Source: an uncultured Duncaniella sp.
GTDB lineage: Bacteria; Bacteroidota; Bacteroidia; Bacteroidales; Muribaculaceae
Length of the DNA: 64,000 nucleotides
Direction: 5' to 3'
Assembly: GCA_910589485.1 (NCBI GenBank)
Contig: CAJUSW010000014.1
Location: 1 to 64,000 of the forward strand
The position numbers were made by a program, and so were the translations under genes. The notes beneath the pieces are model-generated. The model had not been told where the DNA came from and made no database searches. It was given only the letters and a program-made list of their open reading frames with translations. Below, in pieces: positions 53,942-62,997 of this stretch. Position 1 is the stretch's first letter. Each line of letters starts with the position of its first letter.

Positions 53942-54415
53942 GTGAAAATTATTCTTATAACGGTGGGCAAGACTTCCACCAAATATATAGCCGACGCCAT
54001 AGGCGATTTTGTGAAGCGCGTGAATCACTACGCTCCGATGGAGGTTGTCACGGTGCCCGACCTGAAATCCACCCGCGGTATCACCGAGGAGGTACAGAAG
54101 CAGAGGGAGGGAGCCGCGATACTCGCATCTCTGCAACCCGGCGATCATGTGTGCCTGCTCGATGAGCGGGGCAAGGAGATGACCTCGCGCGAGTTTGCAA
54201 CCATGATCGACAAGAGGATGAACCAGGGGCTGAAGAGGCTCGTGTTTGTGATCGGAGGTCCTTACGGATTCTCGCAGGAGGTATATGACCGGGCCGACAG
54301 CAAACTGTCGCTATCGCGCATGACGTTCACCCACGAGATGGTGAGGCTGTTTTTCGCCGAGCAGGTTTACCGGGCTATGACGATACTCCGTGGCGAACCC
54401 TACCATCATGACTGA
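53942..54415 (+). CDS. rlmH: 23S rRNA (pseudouridine1915-N3)-methyltransferase
   Basis: This 157-residue SPOUT methyltransferase has VCLLDERGKEMTSREFA, FVIGGPYG and a C-terminal LSRMTFTHEMVRLFFAEQVYRA ending in EPYHH, all typical of RlmH. It methylates pseudouridine 1915 in helix 69 of 23S rRNA. The start codon is GTG, placed almost at the expected transcription start. Confidence 0.96.
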   Translation: MKIILITVGKTSTKYIADAIGDFVKRVNHYAPMEVVTVPDLKSTRGITEEVQKQREGAAILASLQPGDHVCLLDERGKEMTSREFATMIDKRMNQGLKRLVFVIGGPYGFSQEVYDRADSKLSLSRMTFTHEMVRLFFAEQVYRAMTILRGEPYHHD

Positions 54416-54420
54416 AACCG

Positions 54421-54446
54421 CCTGTCCCGGCTGATTCCGGAACAGG
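54421..54446. terminator. Hairpin between convergent rlmH and Ddl-like gene
   Basis: Stem CCTGTCCCGG with CCGGAACAGG has one mismatch and a 6-base loop. The T-tract is poor, so it is a weak call. Confidence 0.35.
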
Positions 54447-54462
54447 AGCTGATCTCAGGTCA

Positions 54463-55638
54463 TTATTTCTTTATGCCACCCTTGACACCTCCGCCGAGCG
54501 AGAAGATGTTCTGGTCGTAGCTCACGGTCTTCTGTCCCTGCTCGCGTTTACGCTTGAGGGCGAGTTTGACAAGACGGTCCATGAGCTGGTCGAACTTCAG
54601 TCCGGTAGCTTCCCACAGGTAGAATGAGAGCGAGCCGGGGATGGTGTTGATCTCGTTGACATATATCTCCTTGGTATCATCGTCGATGATGAAGTCGATG
54701 CGGCTCACACCATGGCATCCGAGCACACGGAAAGTCTCTCCGGCCAGATACTGGATACGGTCGGTCATATCCTTGGGGAGATCGGCGGGGATACGCTTCT
54801 GGGAAGCCTGCATACCTTTGGTGCCCTTTGTACCACCCATGTACTTATCCTCGTAGGAGAGGATCTCGGCGCTCTTGATAGGCTCCTCGAGAACCGACAT
54901 CTGATACTCATCGCAATCGCCGAGCACCGAGCAGTTGATCTCCTTGAGATTGTCGACCATGTGCTCCACGATGATGCGTGACGAGTATTTCTCGGCCACC
55001 TCGATCTTCTCGATCATCTGCTCGCGGTTGGCGGCACGGCCTATACCCACACTCGATCCGAGGTTGGCGGGCTTGACAATCACGGGGTAGCCGATCTTAT
55101 CCTCGATACGGGCTATAAGCTCGTCGCGTTTCTTGAACCACTCCTTGTCGGTGAACCACACATAGTCGATCACGGGGACACCGCTCTCACGCAGTATCAT
55201 CTTCATGGTGATCTTGTCCATACCGTTGGCGCTGGCCAGAGTGTTGCATCCGGCATACGGGATACCGATGGTCTCGAGAACGCCCTCGAAGATTCCATCC
55301 TCCACGTTGGATCCGTGGAGCACGGGGATCACCACATCAAGAGTGGTGAGCACAGCCGAGCCGAACATAGGTTTCTTGACACGGTAGAGATTGTAGTCGC
55401 CATAGGACGGCTCCATGTACACCTGGGTACACTTGGCGAGCAACGAGGGGATGTCGCGGTAGTTGGCCACGTCAAACAGCGCGTCGCCCGTGTAGAATCG
55501 TCCCTGCTTGGATATGTATATGGGGGTGACATCGTACTTGTCACGGTCAATGGCGTGCATGGCTTGGGAGGCTGATATCACCGAGATCTCATGCTCGGTG
55601 GAGCGTCCTCCGAAGAATACTCCTATATTGGTCTTCAT
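54463..55638 (-). CDS. D-alanine--D-alanine ligase family protein
   Basis: This 391-residue ATP-grasp enzyme of the Ddl family has FFGGRSTEHEISVISA near the N-terminus, VLHGSNVEDGIFEG, the ATP-binding Lys in PVIVKPANLGSSVGI, and the metal-binding EINTIPGS. Two inserts lengthen it beyond the ~310-residue DdlB, as in the DdlA/VanA-size group; the KYMGGTKGTKG omega-loop region and C-terminal tail (SLGGGVKGGIKK) are distinctive. Ddl enzymes join two D-alanines (or D-Ala with another D-acid) for the peptidoglycan stem. It is the last gene of an operon with a membrane MurF-like ligase. It may be the only Ddl of the cell or an extra one; the window cannot tell. Confidence 0.88.
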   Translation of the reverse strand: MKTNIGVFFGGRSTEHEISVISASQAMHAIDRDKYDVTPIYISKQGRFYTGDALFDVANYRDIPSLLAKCTQVYMEPSYGDYNLYRVKKPMFGSAVLTTLDVVIPVLHGSNVEDGIFEGVLETIGIPYAGCNTLASANGMDKITMKMILRESGVPVIDYVWFTDKEWFKKRDELIARIEDKIGYPVIVKPANLGSSVGIGRAANREQMIEKIEVAEKYSSRIIVEHMVDNLKEINCSVLGDCDEYQMSVLEEPIKSAEILSYEDKYMGGTKGTKGMQASQKRIPADLPKDMTDRIQYLAGETFRVLGCHGVSRIDFIIDDDTKEIYVNEINTIPGSLSFYLWEATGLKFDQLMDRLVKLALKRKREQGQKTVSYDQNIFSLGGGVKGGIKK

Positions 55639-55667
55639 ATATATTAAGTGAATCTTATATGTTCTGT

Positions 55668-57263
55668 TTATTTGAAAGTGTCGGGGAGATCATTCTCGTA
55701 AAGGATGGTATCGCCGGGCTTAAGCACTGACGCGAGCATACGCTGGGAGTCAGCGAATGTTGCCACCGTGCGCACCTCGGCCGAGCGGGGCGATACGCTT
55801 TCGATACCCTCCACAATAGCCTCACGGTTGTATTCGCCTACGATCACAGCCAGGTCGGCCGATGTGGCAATCTTACGGCCAAACTCGCGGTTGAGCTCCT
55901 CCTGACGGTCGCCAAGCTCGATCATACCGGGAGTAACGACTATGCGCCGTCCGCCGGTCATCATCGACAGCACGTCGAGGGCCATGCGCGAGCCGGTGGG
56001 GTTGGAGTTGAAGGCATCATCAATGATAGTGACACCGCCGGGTGTGCGCTTCATGTTGAGACGGTGCTCCACCTGCTCGATCTGTCCCACAGCGTAGCGT
56101 ATCTTCTCGGCGGGCACTCCGAGACGCAGGGCGATGATGATAGCCGCAAGGAGATTGCTCACGTTACATTCGCCCACAAGACGGGTGGTGAAGCCGAGCG
56201 ACTCACCGGCCGGAGTCTTGACTGTGAAGCTCGTGCCCGAGGGGGAATAGGTGATATCGGTGGCCACATAATCGGCATTGGCAGTATCGGTGACCGCGTA
56301 ACGCAGACACTCCACATTGTCAACCTTGCGTGAAGCCACAAAAGGAAAATCATCGTTGATAACGGCAACGCCGTCGGCAGGGAGAGCGTCGACCAGTTCA
56401 AACTTGGTGCGCTGTACATTCTCGATCGAGCCGAACGATTCAAGATGCTGTTCGCCCACGGCGGTGACTATACCAATCGAGGGGTGGACAAGCTCGCATA
56501 TCTCCTTGATATCGCCGGGCTGTTTTGCGCCCATCTCCACGATGAACACCTCATTGTAAGGCTTAAGATACTCGCGCACGGTGCGTATCACGCCCATGGT
56601 GGTGTTAAAACTGCCCGGAGTCATCATCACGTCGAAATGCTCCGAGAGTATGCGGTTGAGGTAATGTTTCGTACTGGTCTTGCCGTAACTGCCGGTCACG
56701 CCTATGATCCTGAGGTCGGGCATGGAGCGTAGTATCCGCTCGGCATCGCGGTAATATCCGTCATTGATATGCTTTTCCACAGGTTTGAGCAACCAATTGG
56801 CCGCAACGGCAAAGATATGCGAGAAACAGTATATGCCAAGTGCGGCAATGGCCGAATACTCCAGGACATGGCCCATGCGCCACCCTATCACAGCGGCTGG
56901 AACAAGCACAATGACCGACAGGAGCATCATGACACCGAGTATGCGCCACGCCCTGCGGGTCATGACAAGAGGTTTCTTATACTTGCGGCGCGAAAGGGTA
57001 ATGACATTGACAAGCGACACCGCTGTGACAAGCCCCATGGCCACATAAGGCACCGAGAGGGTCGACATGGAAGCGAGCACCACGGCTCCGCTCACGAGAC
57101 GCATCACCGATGTGGTGTCCTGCGAGGTGTGGAGCCAGCGGTTGTATCGCTCGTTGCGATAGGAATTCTGCTGCAGCATCATGAGATCGCGACGGAACTC
57201 GATGAAGTAGCATGCTATGGCCACCAATGTGGCGATTATGCTCATTATCAACATGACTTGCAA
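55668..57263 (-). CDS. MurF-like Mur ligase with N-terminal membrane domain
   Basis: This 531-residue protein has an N-terminal region (1 to about 165) with about five hydrophobic helices, absent from standard MurF. A Mur-ligase core follows: P-loop GVTGSYGKTSTKHYL (about 190), EMGAKQPGDIKEIC, HLESFGS, and a C-terminal domain with IDDAFNSNPTGSRMALDVL. MurF adds a D-Ala-D-Ala dipeptide to UDP-MurNAc-tripeptide, and the Ddl-like gene lies 29 bases downstream. Membrane anchoring suggests it works at the lipid stage or on another cell-envelope precursor. Whether this is the housekeeping MurF or a specialised one cannot be settled here; the N-terminal membrane domain favours a specialised form. 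Confidence 0.82.
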   Translation of the reverse strand: MQVMLIMSIIATLVAIACYFIEFRRDLMMLQQNSYRNERYNRWLHTSQDTTSVMRLVSGAVVLASMSTLSVPYVAMGLVTAVSLVNVITLSRRKYKKPLVMTRRAWRILGVMMLLSVIVLVPAAVIGWRMGHVLEYSAIAALGIYCFSHIFAVAANWLLKPVEKHINDGYYRDAERILRSMPDLRIIGVTGSYGKTSTKHYLNRILSEHFDVMMTPGSFNTTMGVIRTVREYLKPYNEVFIVEMGAKQPGDIKEICELVHPSIGIVTAVGEQHLESFGSIENVQRTKFELVDALPADGVAVINDDFPFVASRKVDNVECLRYAVTDTANADYVATDITYSPSGTSFTVKTPAGESLGFTTRLVGECNVSNLLAAIIIALRLGVPAEKIRYAVGQIEQVEHRLNMKRTPGGVTIIDDAFNSNPTGSRMALDVLSMMTGGRRIVVTPGMIELGDRQEELNREFGRKIATSADLAVIVGEYNREAIVEGIESVSPRSAEVRTVATFADSQRMLASVLKPGDTILYENDLPDTFK

Positions 57264-57266
57264 TGA

Positions 57267-58040
57267 TTATTTTCGTGTCAGGAAACTCTGCAACACGGCC
57301 GAGAACTGACGGGGATTATCAAGAAAACTGTAATGTCCGCAACCGGGGAAGGAGACAAGTCCGGCATCGGGGATCAGGCGCTCCATGGTGTGGGCATCTG
57401 AGATGGGTGTGGCAGTATCGTTCTCGCCCCATATCAGCAGGGCCGGGGCCTTGATGAGCGGGAGACGGTCGGTGAGATCCTCGTTGACCACCTTGGAAAG
57501 TATACGGCGCATCATCGGTGAGGCTGAGGCATAGTCGCTCGATCCGGCCTTGGCACGGCGCGCATCAAGACGCTTCTCGGCATTCTCCTTGCCATAAATG
57601 AGATACATCAGCCTCTTCATGGCCTTGAATGTGTACACCTTCCAATAATACTTGAGTGTGCGGTGAGGCTTTATGCCGGCGGCATCGACGAGTATCACGG
57701 CATCTACATCCGTGCGCCGGGATGAGTAAAGGATGGCCACACGGCCACCGAACGAATGGCCGAGCAAAGCGGGCCTCTCCACGCCGAGAGCCGAGATGAA
57801 CTCCTCGAGCATGAGTGTATAGTCCTCCACGCCCCACACTTCGGAAGGCTCCTGAGAACTGCCAAATCCCGGAAAATCTATATTTATAACCCTGTAGCCG
57901 GCTTGCAGAGCTGTGCGCTCGACCGAGGCAAGTGTTGTGTGGTCACACCCCCAGCCATGCATGAGGATGATTGCGCGGTCGCCATCGCCATTGTCGGTGT
58001 AGTGTACGCGCAAGCCACGGATTGTAATATCCTTGTCCAT
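57267..58040 (-). CDS. Alpha/beta hydrolase
   Basis: This 257-residue alpha/beta-hydrolase-fold protein has the oxyanion HG in LMHGWGCD, nucleophile Ser in GHSFGGR, Asp in WGENDTATPI and His in GCGHYSFLDNP. It is cytoplasmic, with no signal peptide. It is the first gene of the operon with the MurF-like and Ddl-like ligases (3 bases between its stop and the previous ATG region), which suggests a role in envelope precursor metabolism, for example hydrolysis of a peptide, ester or lipid intermediate. The substrate is unknown. Confidence 0.82.
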   Translation of the reverse strand: MDKDITIRGLRVHYTDNGDGDRAIILMHGWGCDHTTLASVERTALQAGYRVINIDFPGFGSSQEPSEVWGVEDYTLMLEEFISALGVERPALLGHSFGGRVAILYSSRRTDVDAVILVDAAGIKPHRTLKYYWKVYTFKAMKRLMYLIYGKENAEKRLDARRAKAGSSDYASASPMMRRILSKVVNEDLTDRLPLIKAPALLIWGENDTATPISDAHTMERLIPDAGLVSFPGCGHYSFLDNPRQFSAVLQSFLTRK

Positions 58041-58089
58041 AAATCAGCAAAAGGCGCATCGGACAGTGACACGCCGAAAAAATCATCCA

Positions 58090-58121
58090 CAAAATTATAA
58101 AATATCCTATCGTTATGCAAA
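58090..58121 (-). promoter_or_regulatory. Promoter of the hydrolase-MurF-Ddl operon
   Basis: On the minus strand TTTG (58121-58118), 20 bases, TAATTTTG (58097-58090). The ATG is at 58040, giving a leader of about 45 bases. Confidence 0.7.
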
Positions 58122-58172
58122 GACTCGGACGGCAAATTTGCTATAAACGTTCTCCGGCAAGGCGCGGATGCG

Positions 58173-58799
58173 TCACAGCCTCTTGCCGAGGTAATAGGCA
58201 TTCCAGTCGTCAACTGCATATCCACATCCCTTGCACCGGAATGAGCTCGCCGAGGCTCCGGGGATCTTGGCTCCGTCGAAATACACGTTCCAATTGTCCT
58301 TGGCGTAACCGTCACCGAGCACTGCAAACGATGATGCGGATGCTCCTCTGACAGTCTGCCCGGCATAATATACGTTCCAATCATCCTTGGCATACCAATC
58401 CTTCAGGACCGAAAACGAGGATGCCGATGCTCCGTTGACCTTGACCCCGTCATAGAAGACATTCCAATCGTCCTTGGCGTAGCCGAAACCGAGCACACGG
58501 AACGATCCGGCACTCGCTCCGACGAGGCGTTTGCCACAATAGTACACACTCCATCCGTCCTTGGCATAGCCGTCACTCAGAATCTTGAACGTCTGGGCCG
58601 AGGCACCCTCTACCCTGCTCCGGCCATAAAACACCTGATTGTTAGTGACCAGATAGTCAGGATGGTGATGGTGACGATCCTCATATCCATGTTCAGGATT
58701 ATGAGGTGGCCGGGGATAACGGCGTGAATCCTGGGCCATCGCTGACATTGCACCAAGCAGAAGAATATATACAAGGAGTATTGCGATTCTTTTCAGCAT
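58173..58799 (-). CDS. Secreted DKNYY-repeat protein
   Basis: This 208-residue protein has a signal peptide (MLKRIAILLVYILLLGAMSAMA) and a His/Pro/Tyr-rich stretch (HNPEHGYEDRHHHHPDY). Six tandem repeats of about 23-25 residues follow, built on YAKDxWNVYYxG then GASAxSFxVL, the pattern of the DKNYY family. Each unit is probably a small beta-structure. The cellular role is unknown, but the repeats and export suggest surface or periplasmic binding. It stands between the efflux operon and the hydrolase operon, with its own promoter. Confidence 0.8.
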   Translation of the reverse strand: MLKRIAILLVYILLLGAMSAMAQDSRRYPRPPHNPEHGYEDRHHHHPDYLVTNNQVFYGRSRVEGASAQTFKILSDGYAKDGWSVYYCGKRLVGASAGSFRVLGFGYAKDDWNVFYDGVKVNGASASSFSVLKDWYAKDDWNVYYAGQTVRGASASSFAVLGDGYAKDNWNVYFDGAKIPGASASSFRCKGCGYAVDDWNAYYLGKRL

Positions 58800-58811
58800 A
58801 TTAATAAATTG

Positions 58812-58848
58812 TATGGAGTGAGTTGCAAATGTAGCAATTCACTCCATA
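58812..58848 (-). terminator. Hairpin after the efflux operon, overlapping the next promoter
   Basis: A 15-base stem with one wobble (58812-58826 with 58834-58848) closes a 7-base loop and is followed on the minus strand by CAATTTATT. The loop and the adjacent stem bases contain the -7 box of the DKNYY gene (58833-58826). Confidence 0.6.
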
Positions 58849-58857
58849 AAAGTCAAA
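58826..58857 (-). promoter_or_regulatory. Promoter of the DKNYY-repeat gene
   Basis: On the minus strand TTTG (58857-58854), 20 bases, TACATTTG (58833-58826). The ATG is at 58799. Confidence 0.65.
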
Positions 58858-58892
58858 TAAAAAAGATAGGATTTCCCGAGGGTATTCGGAAT

Positions 58893-60365
58893 TTAACGCA
58901 TGAGTCTTTCTATATCGTGATCTATGGGGGCCGACTTGTCATAATCCCATAGTGTGAGGCTACGCAACTGATAGTAATAGTACCAATAGTGGAACAGCTG
59001 GTTGACATACTCGCGCCTTGACTCGTCCTTCTTGACCTGGGAATCGTTGAGATCGAGCGTCGAGATCTTGCCCACCATGAATGTCTTCACATTGGTATCG
59101 TAGCGGCGCACGGCTATCTCATCGGCCCGCGAAGCGATGGCCACCTGCTCGCGCTGATTGTTGAACCGCTCCACAAGGACGAATATATCCTGGCTGAAAT
59201 TCATGTTCTCCTGCCTGAGACGGCTCTCGACCACCTCACGGTTGCTCTGAGCCACCTTAACCTTGCCTCGGCGCTTGCCCCAGTCGAGAAGAGGTATCTT
59301 CATGCCGAGCTGCACCACCTGATTGTCCTTAAGAGGATCGTAAGCTCCGCTGAAAGCGTCGGATGTGCCTGTAAAACCAATCTGAGCGAATAGAGTGATC
59401 TCGCGCATCGAGCCTCGTGCCTTGGCCACTTCATAGTCGGCCTCGAGCTGACGGCGACGCAGATTCCGCGCAAAGGAACTGTTGAGCAACGCCCGGTGAA
59501 GCACATCGTCGTAAGTAAGCTCACCTCCCGGAATCTCGGCCGGAATCACAGGCTCCAGCTCCACATCCTCGGCTATGCCAAGGAACGACCGCAACTGGAA
59601 CATGTTGCTCTTGAGATCGCTCAGACTCGAAGTATAGGCCGCGCGGGCATCGAGCACGTTCAGTTCGAGCTGCAGCAGGTCATTCTCGCTGATCTGCCCC
59701 ATAGCCCGCTTGGCACGCGCCACTTCATAGAGCTTCTCGGAATTGGCGAGATTCTGCTCGGCTATCCTCACCTGCTCGCGGGCCATGAGCAGGTTGAAAT
59801 AATGGTTTATGGCGGTCATGGCCACCTCCTCGGTCTCGGATATGAACCGCGCCTTGGCCTCGGCATATCTCACCGGCTCGATGCGCCGGTTCCACTTGGC
59901 ATGGTTGGTGCCGAATATGGGCTGGTTTAGAGTGATTGCCACCGGGATCGACATGTATCTCGACGACCGTGGCGAGGAGAGCTGACGCATGAAGTCGAGC
60001 GAAGTGTTGAGCGACAGCGTGCCTCCGGTGAACCATATGCTCTGGTTTACCGATACCTCACCCGTCATCTGCAGATAATTGTTGCGGACAAACGTGTAGG
60101 AACCGTCGCCGAGCTGATAGGGCGTATAGCTCTTACGGTAGGATGGCACAGTGGCATTGAAATTCACCTCGGGCAACAGATCGGCGCGGAAGATGCGGTA
60201 CTCCCAGTAGGCCGTGCGCAGCTCATTGAGCGCGACGGCGGCATCGACACTCGATCTCCGCGCTATGGCGATGGCCTCGTCGAGAGTCAGGCTACGTACT
60301 GTCTGTGCTTCTGACAGGAGTGCCCCCGTCAGAATTGCACAAACTATAAATACAACTTTTTTCAA
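58893..60365 (-). CDS. TolC-family outer membrane efflux protein
   Basis: This 490-residue protein has a signal peptide (MKKVVFIVCAILTGALLSEA). The internally duplicated TolC fold shows as two long coiled-coil halves (about 195-260 and 380-450), each after a beta-strand segment. It forms the trimeric outer-membrane exit duct for the ABC pump upstream. It is the last gene of the efflux operon, 37 bases after a permease gene. Confidence 0.9.
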   Translation of the reverse strand: MKKVVFIVCAILTGALLSEAQTVRSLTLDEAIAIARRSSVDAAVALNELRTAYWEYRIFRADLLPEVNFNATVPSYRKSYTPYQLGDGSYTFVRNNYLQMTGEVSVNQSIWFTGGTLSLNTSLDFMRQLSSPRSSRYMSIPVAITLNQPIFGTNHAKWNRRIEPVRYAEAKARFISETEEVAMTAINHYFNLLMAREQVRIAEQNLANSEKLYEVARAKRAMGQISENDLLQLELNVLDARAAYTSSLSDLKSNMFQLRSFLGIAEDVELEPVIPAEIPGGELTYDDVLHRALLNSSFARNLRRRQLEADYEVAKARGSMREITLFAQIGFTGTSDAFSGAYDPLKDNQVVQLGMKIPLLDWGKRRGKVKVAQSNREVVESRLRQENMNFSQDIFVLVERFNNQREQVAIASRADEIAVRRYDTNVKTFMVGKISTLDLNDSQVKKDESRREYVNQLFHYWYYYYQLRSLTLWDYDKSAPIDHDIERLMR

Positions 60366-60402
60366 TGAATAATCAGTGAATTAGTAATTAGTAAAAAACA
60401 GC

Positions 60403-61659
60403 CTATTCATCATGAAGGGCAACGGCCGGATCGAGGCGCATGGCTCGCCACGCCGGGATACCTATACCGGCGATTATCATCAGGGCGATGAGGGCATAAG
60501 TGATGAGCGCGGAGACTATAATGCGTCCGATATTGAAATAGTCAGCTGCCCCATAAGCGGTATTTAGCTCAAAATGAGCCAACAGCATGTCAATACATAT
60601 CGCCGGGATGGTGACAACCGAGAGTATCACCAGGCCCTCCCCTATCATACGGCGGAAAATATCGGAGCGGGTGGCACCGTTGACCTTGCGTATGGCAATC
60701 TCCCCGACCCGTTGCTGGGTGCGGAACCAGAATGTGCCGAACAGTCCGAGAAAGACATTGATGAGAAGAAACGCCATACCAGACACCATCGACAACAGCT
60801 TCTGCCGATCTTCACTCACCACATTGTCACGAAGATTGTCGAATGAGCTGACAGATCCGATGAACAGATTACCCACCCTGAAGTGCTTGGGAGCATCGGC
60901 CATCAGATTGGTGATGAAATCCTTATCCATATTATCCTTGACCCTAACACATAGCTCATCCAGAAGAAATGACGCACTCTTATCGCCATAGTTGATCTTT
61001 CTTATTATTGTCTTATCCATGGTGCCATGCGCCATATATTCGGAATAACGGATAGGGTTAATCACCGCCTTAATCTCCCAGCTGTAATTATAGCCGAAAG
61101 GATCGTGGATGGTGTCATGCACATGCGTTCTCATGTCAATTCCACTGTTCTCAAACACGTTGGATGAAATAAACACCCCCTCATTTTCAAGCAGTGCGGC
61201 CAACTGTTCAGGTGTCTCCCCATTGGCCCCACGTATCTTGAACACCTTGAAATATTCAGGCGATACATTTCGGGCATTAACCATACCCTCAGAAACTATA
61301 GTATCATAAGCTACCGTCTCGCCGGTACTATTCCAATTATACGGATGAGCTACATTACTGTAGGATGCTACCTCGACCTCCGGACGGCGTGACAGACGGT
61401 CGATGAGTTCGAGTTTGTCAGTTATCACCTGCGAGGCATCACGCTCGGTGTAATCGGGGCTGTTGCTGTTGAGAGTGCAGACATTGATTTTATAGCAATG
61501 ATCCACTTCAAAGCCCAACGGCTCATTATATGTCACGTAGGTTACACAGCAATAATCTACCGTGTACCACACCACAATGCTGACAATAAGCAGTTCGAGC
61601 GCGAGCCACATGTTACTGCGCCAGTCATTGAGAGTCTGCTTTATAAGTTTTCTATTCAT
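60403..61659 (-). CDS. MacB/FtsX-type ABC transporter permease
   Basis: This 418-residue protein has one N-terminal membrane helix (about 16-40), a large periplasmic domain (about 45-280) and three C-terminal helices with the FtsX pattern (VGEIAIRKVNGATRSDIFRRMIGEG). It closes with AWRAMRLDPAVALHDE, the usual end of the family. It shares an operon with a second permease (9-base gap), which suggests a heterodimer. The periplasmic domain is diverged (unusual Cys and Tyr content: VDYCCVTYVTYNEP). Confidence 0.87.
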   Translation of the reverse strand: MNRKLIKQTLNDWRSNMWLALELLIVSIVVWYTVDYCCVTYVTYNEPLGFEVDHCYKINVCTLNSNSPDYTERDASQVITDKLELIDRLSRRPEVEVASYSNVAHPYNWNSTGETVAYDTIVSEGMVNARNVSPEYFKVFKIRGANGETPEQLAALLENEGVFISSNVFENSGIDMRTHVHDTIHDPFGYNYSWEIKAVINPIRYSEYMAHGTMDKTIIRKINYGDKSASFLLDELCVRVKDNMDKDFITNLMADAPKHFRVGNLFIGSVSSFDNLRDNVVSEDRQKLLSMVSGMAFLLINVFLGLFGTFWFRTQQRVGEIAIRKVNGATRSDIFRRMIGEGLVILSVVTIPAICIDMLLAHFELNTAYGAADYFNIGRIIVSALITYALIALMIIAGIGIPAWRAMRLDPAVALHDE

Positions 61660-61668
61660 GTCAGTTTT

Positions 61669-62952
61669 TTATTTACGAAGTCCGGAAATGGCGTTTACAA
61701 TATTCATGCGCGAAGCCCTCCATGCTGGTATGCCGGTGCTGAGAAGATTTAGAATGAAACAGAATACAAAAGCCCGGAAGAATGTCATCCAGTTGAGCAT
61801 CGACACAAGTGGCAACCCTACTCCGGGGACAGATCCTACAGTGCGCATACTGAATATATAATCTTGTGCGAAGTAGGCAAACACCACACTCAGCAACAAC
61901 CCTATGGCACCGGCCACAACCGTCACTACAAGATTCTCTCCGAGAATGGTCATCATGGTCTCAAAACGGGTGCAACCGAACGCCCGGCGCACACCTATCT
62001 CGGCAATGCGCCCTCTCAGACGGCTCTCGGTCATGCTGCTGAGATTGATTGCAGGGACAAGAAGAAGTATCGCATAGATAATGAGATTTCTACGACGTGC
62101 CGTAGCCTTATCTGGCTCGGTAAAAGAAGATTTCACATACGATTCCAACTCTTGGTCATACGGACGGCCCAAAGTCTGAATCTCCCAACCGGTCGAGGCA
62201 ATCTCCTTGTTAACGGACTCTACCCGACGGTTGAACTCCTCACGTATCTTGTCAAAATCACCGCGGTCGCGGGCAAGAATCGTAACGGAAATATCGCCCA
62301 TTATGCCGGAGTTCCATTCATTCTTATTCTCAGACAATATCGGCACAAATACATGTGCGAAAGTACGCGCCGACTGTGACGGCACATCTTTCACCACCCC
62401 GACCACACGGTAAGGGGCATAATTGAGCAACACCTCACGACCTACCACATCGGTCGATCCGAAAACAGCACGTGCCGTATTGGCGGTAATCACGGCTAAC
62501 GGCATTCCGGCATCAGCCTCGGCCTTGTCAAACGGACGGCCGGCCACAAATGTGTAATCGAACACTTTCCAGTAGGCATCATCAACTTTCTTATATCCCA
62601 CCTCAGCAGGAGTCCCCTCCCTCTCCTGCAAGATAGCCTCGGTATAAACCTGTTTATAAGCCGTGACAGCCTCGGGTGTTGTCAATGGTGAAAAGAGACT
62701 CTTGAATGTTTCATAGCTCATGGGGCCGTTTGAACCGAATTGCTTCTTCTCTATCTGCACAATGGAGGTCCATGTGTGGTGGAGGAAACGGTCACGGTTG
62801 CTCTCGGGAGCGTAAGGCGTAATCCCTATATCGGAAATCATCACGACAATCATTATCAGGAAAATCGCCAGTGCCGTACCGATAATCGACACGACACTTA
62901 CCACCGGCTGATGTCGCAGATTTATCAATATGGATTTAATATTTATTTTCAT
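61669..62952 (-). CDS. MacB/FtsX-type ABC transporter permease
   Basis: This 427-residue protein has the same layout as its neighbour: one N-terminal helix (about 17-42), a MacB-like periplasmic core (about 50-280) and an FtsX domain (IAEIGVRRAFGCTRFETMMTILGENL), ending in PAWRASRMNIVNAISGL. It pairs with the permease at 60403-61659 and the ATPase at 62998-63666. MacB-type pumps act by mechanotransmission, moving substrates from the periplasm through a TolC-like duct; typical cargo are lipids, peptides or toxins. Confidence 0.88.
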   Translation of the reverse strand: MKINIKSILINLRHQPVVSVVSIIGTALAIFLIMIVVMISDIGITPYAPESNRDRFLHHTWTSIVQIEKKQFGSNGPMSYETFKSLFSPLTTPEAVTAYKQVYTEAILQEREGTPAEVGYKKVDDAYWKVFDYTFVAGRPFDKAEADAGMPLAVITANTARAVFGSTDVVGREVLLNYAPYRVVGVVKDVPSQSARTFAHVFVPILSENKNEWNSGIMGDISVTILARDRGDFDKIREEFNRRVESVNKEIASTGWEIQTLGRPYDQELESYVKSSFTEPDKATARRRNLIIYAILLLVPAINLSSMTESRLRGRIAEIGVRRAFGCTRFETMMTILGENLVVTVVAGAIGLLLSVVFAYFAQDYIFSMRTVGSVPGVGLPLVSMLNWMTFFRAFVFCFILNLLSTGIPAWRASRMNIVNAISGLRK

Positions 62953-62997
62953 TTTATACTCTTGGTTTAAGTGGATATTCCATTGATATCACTCATA

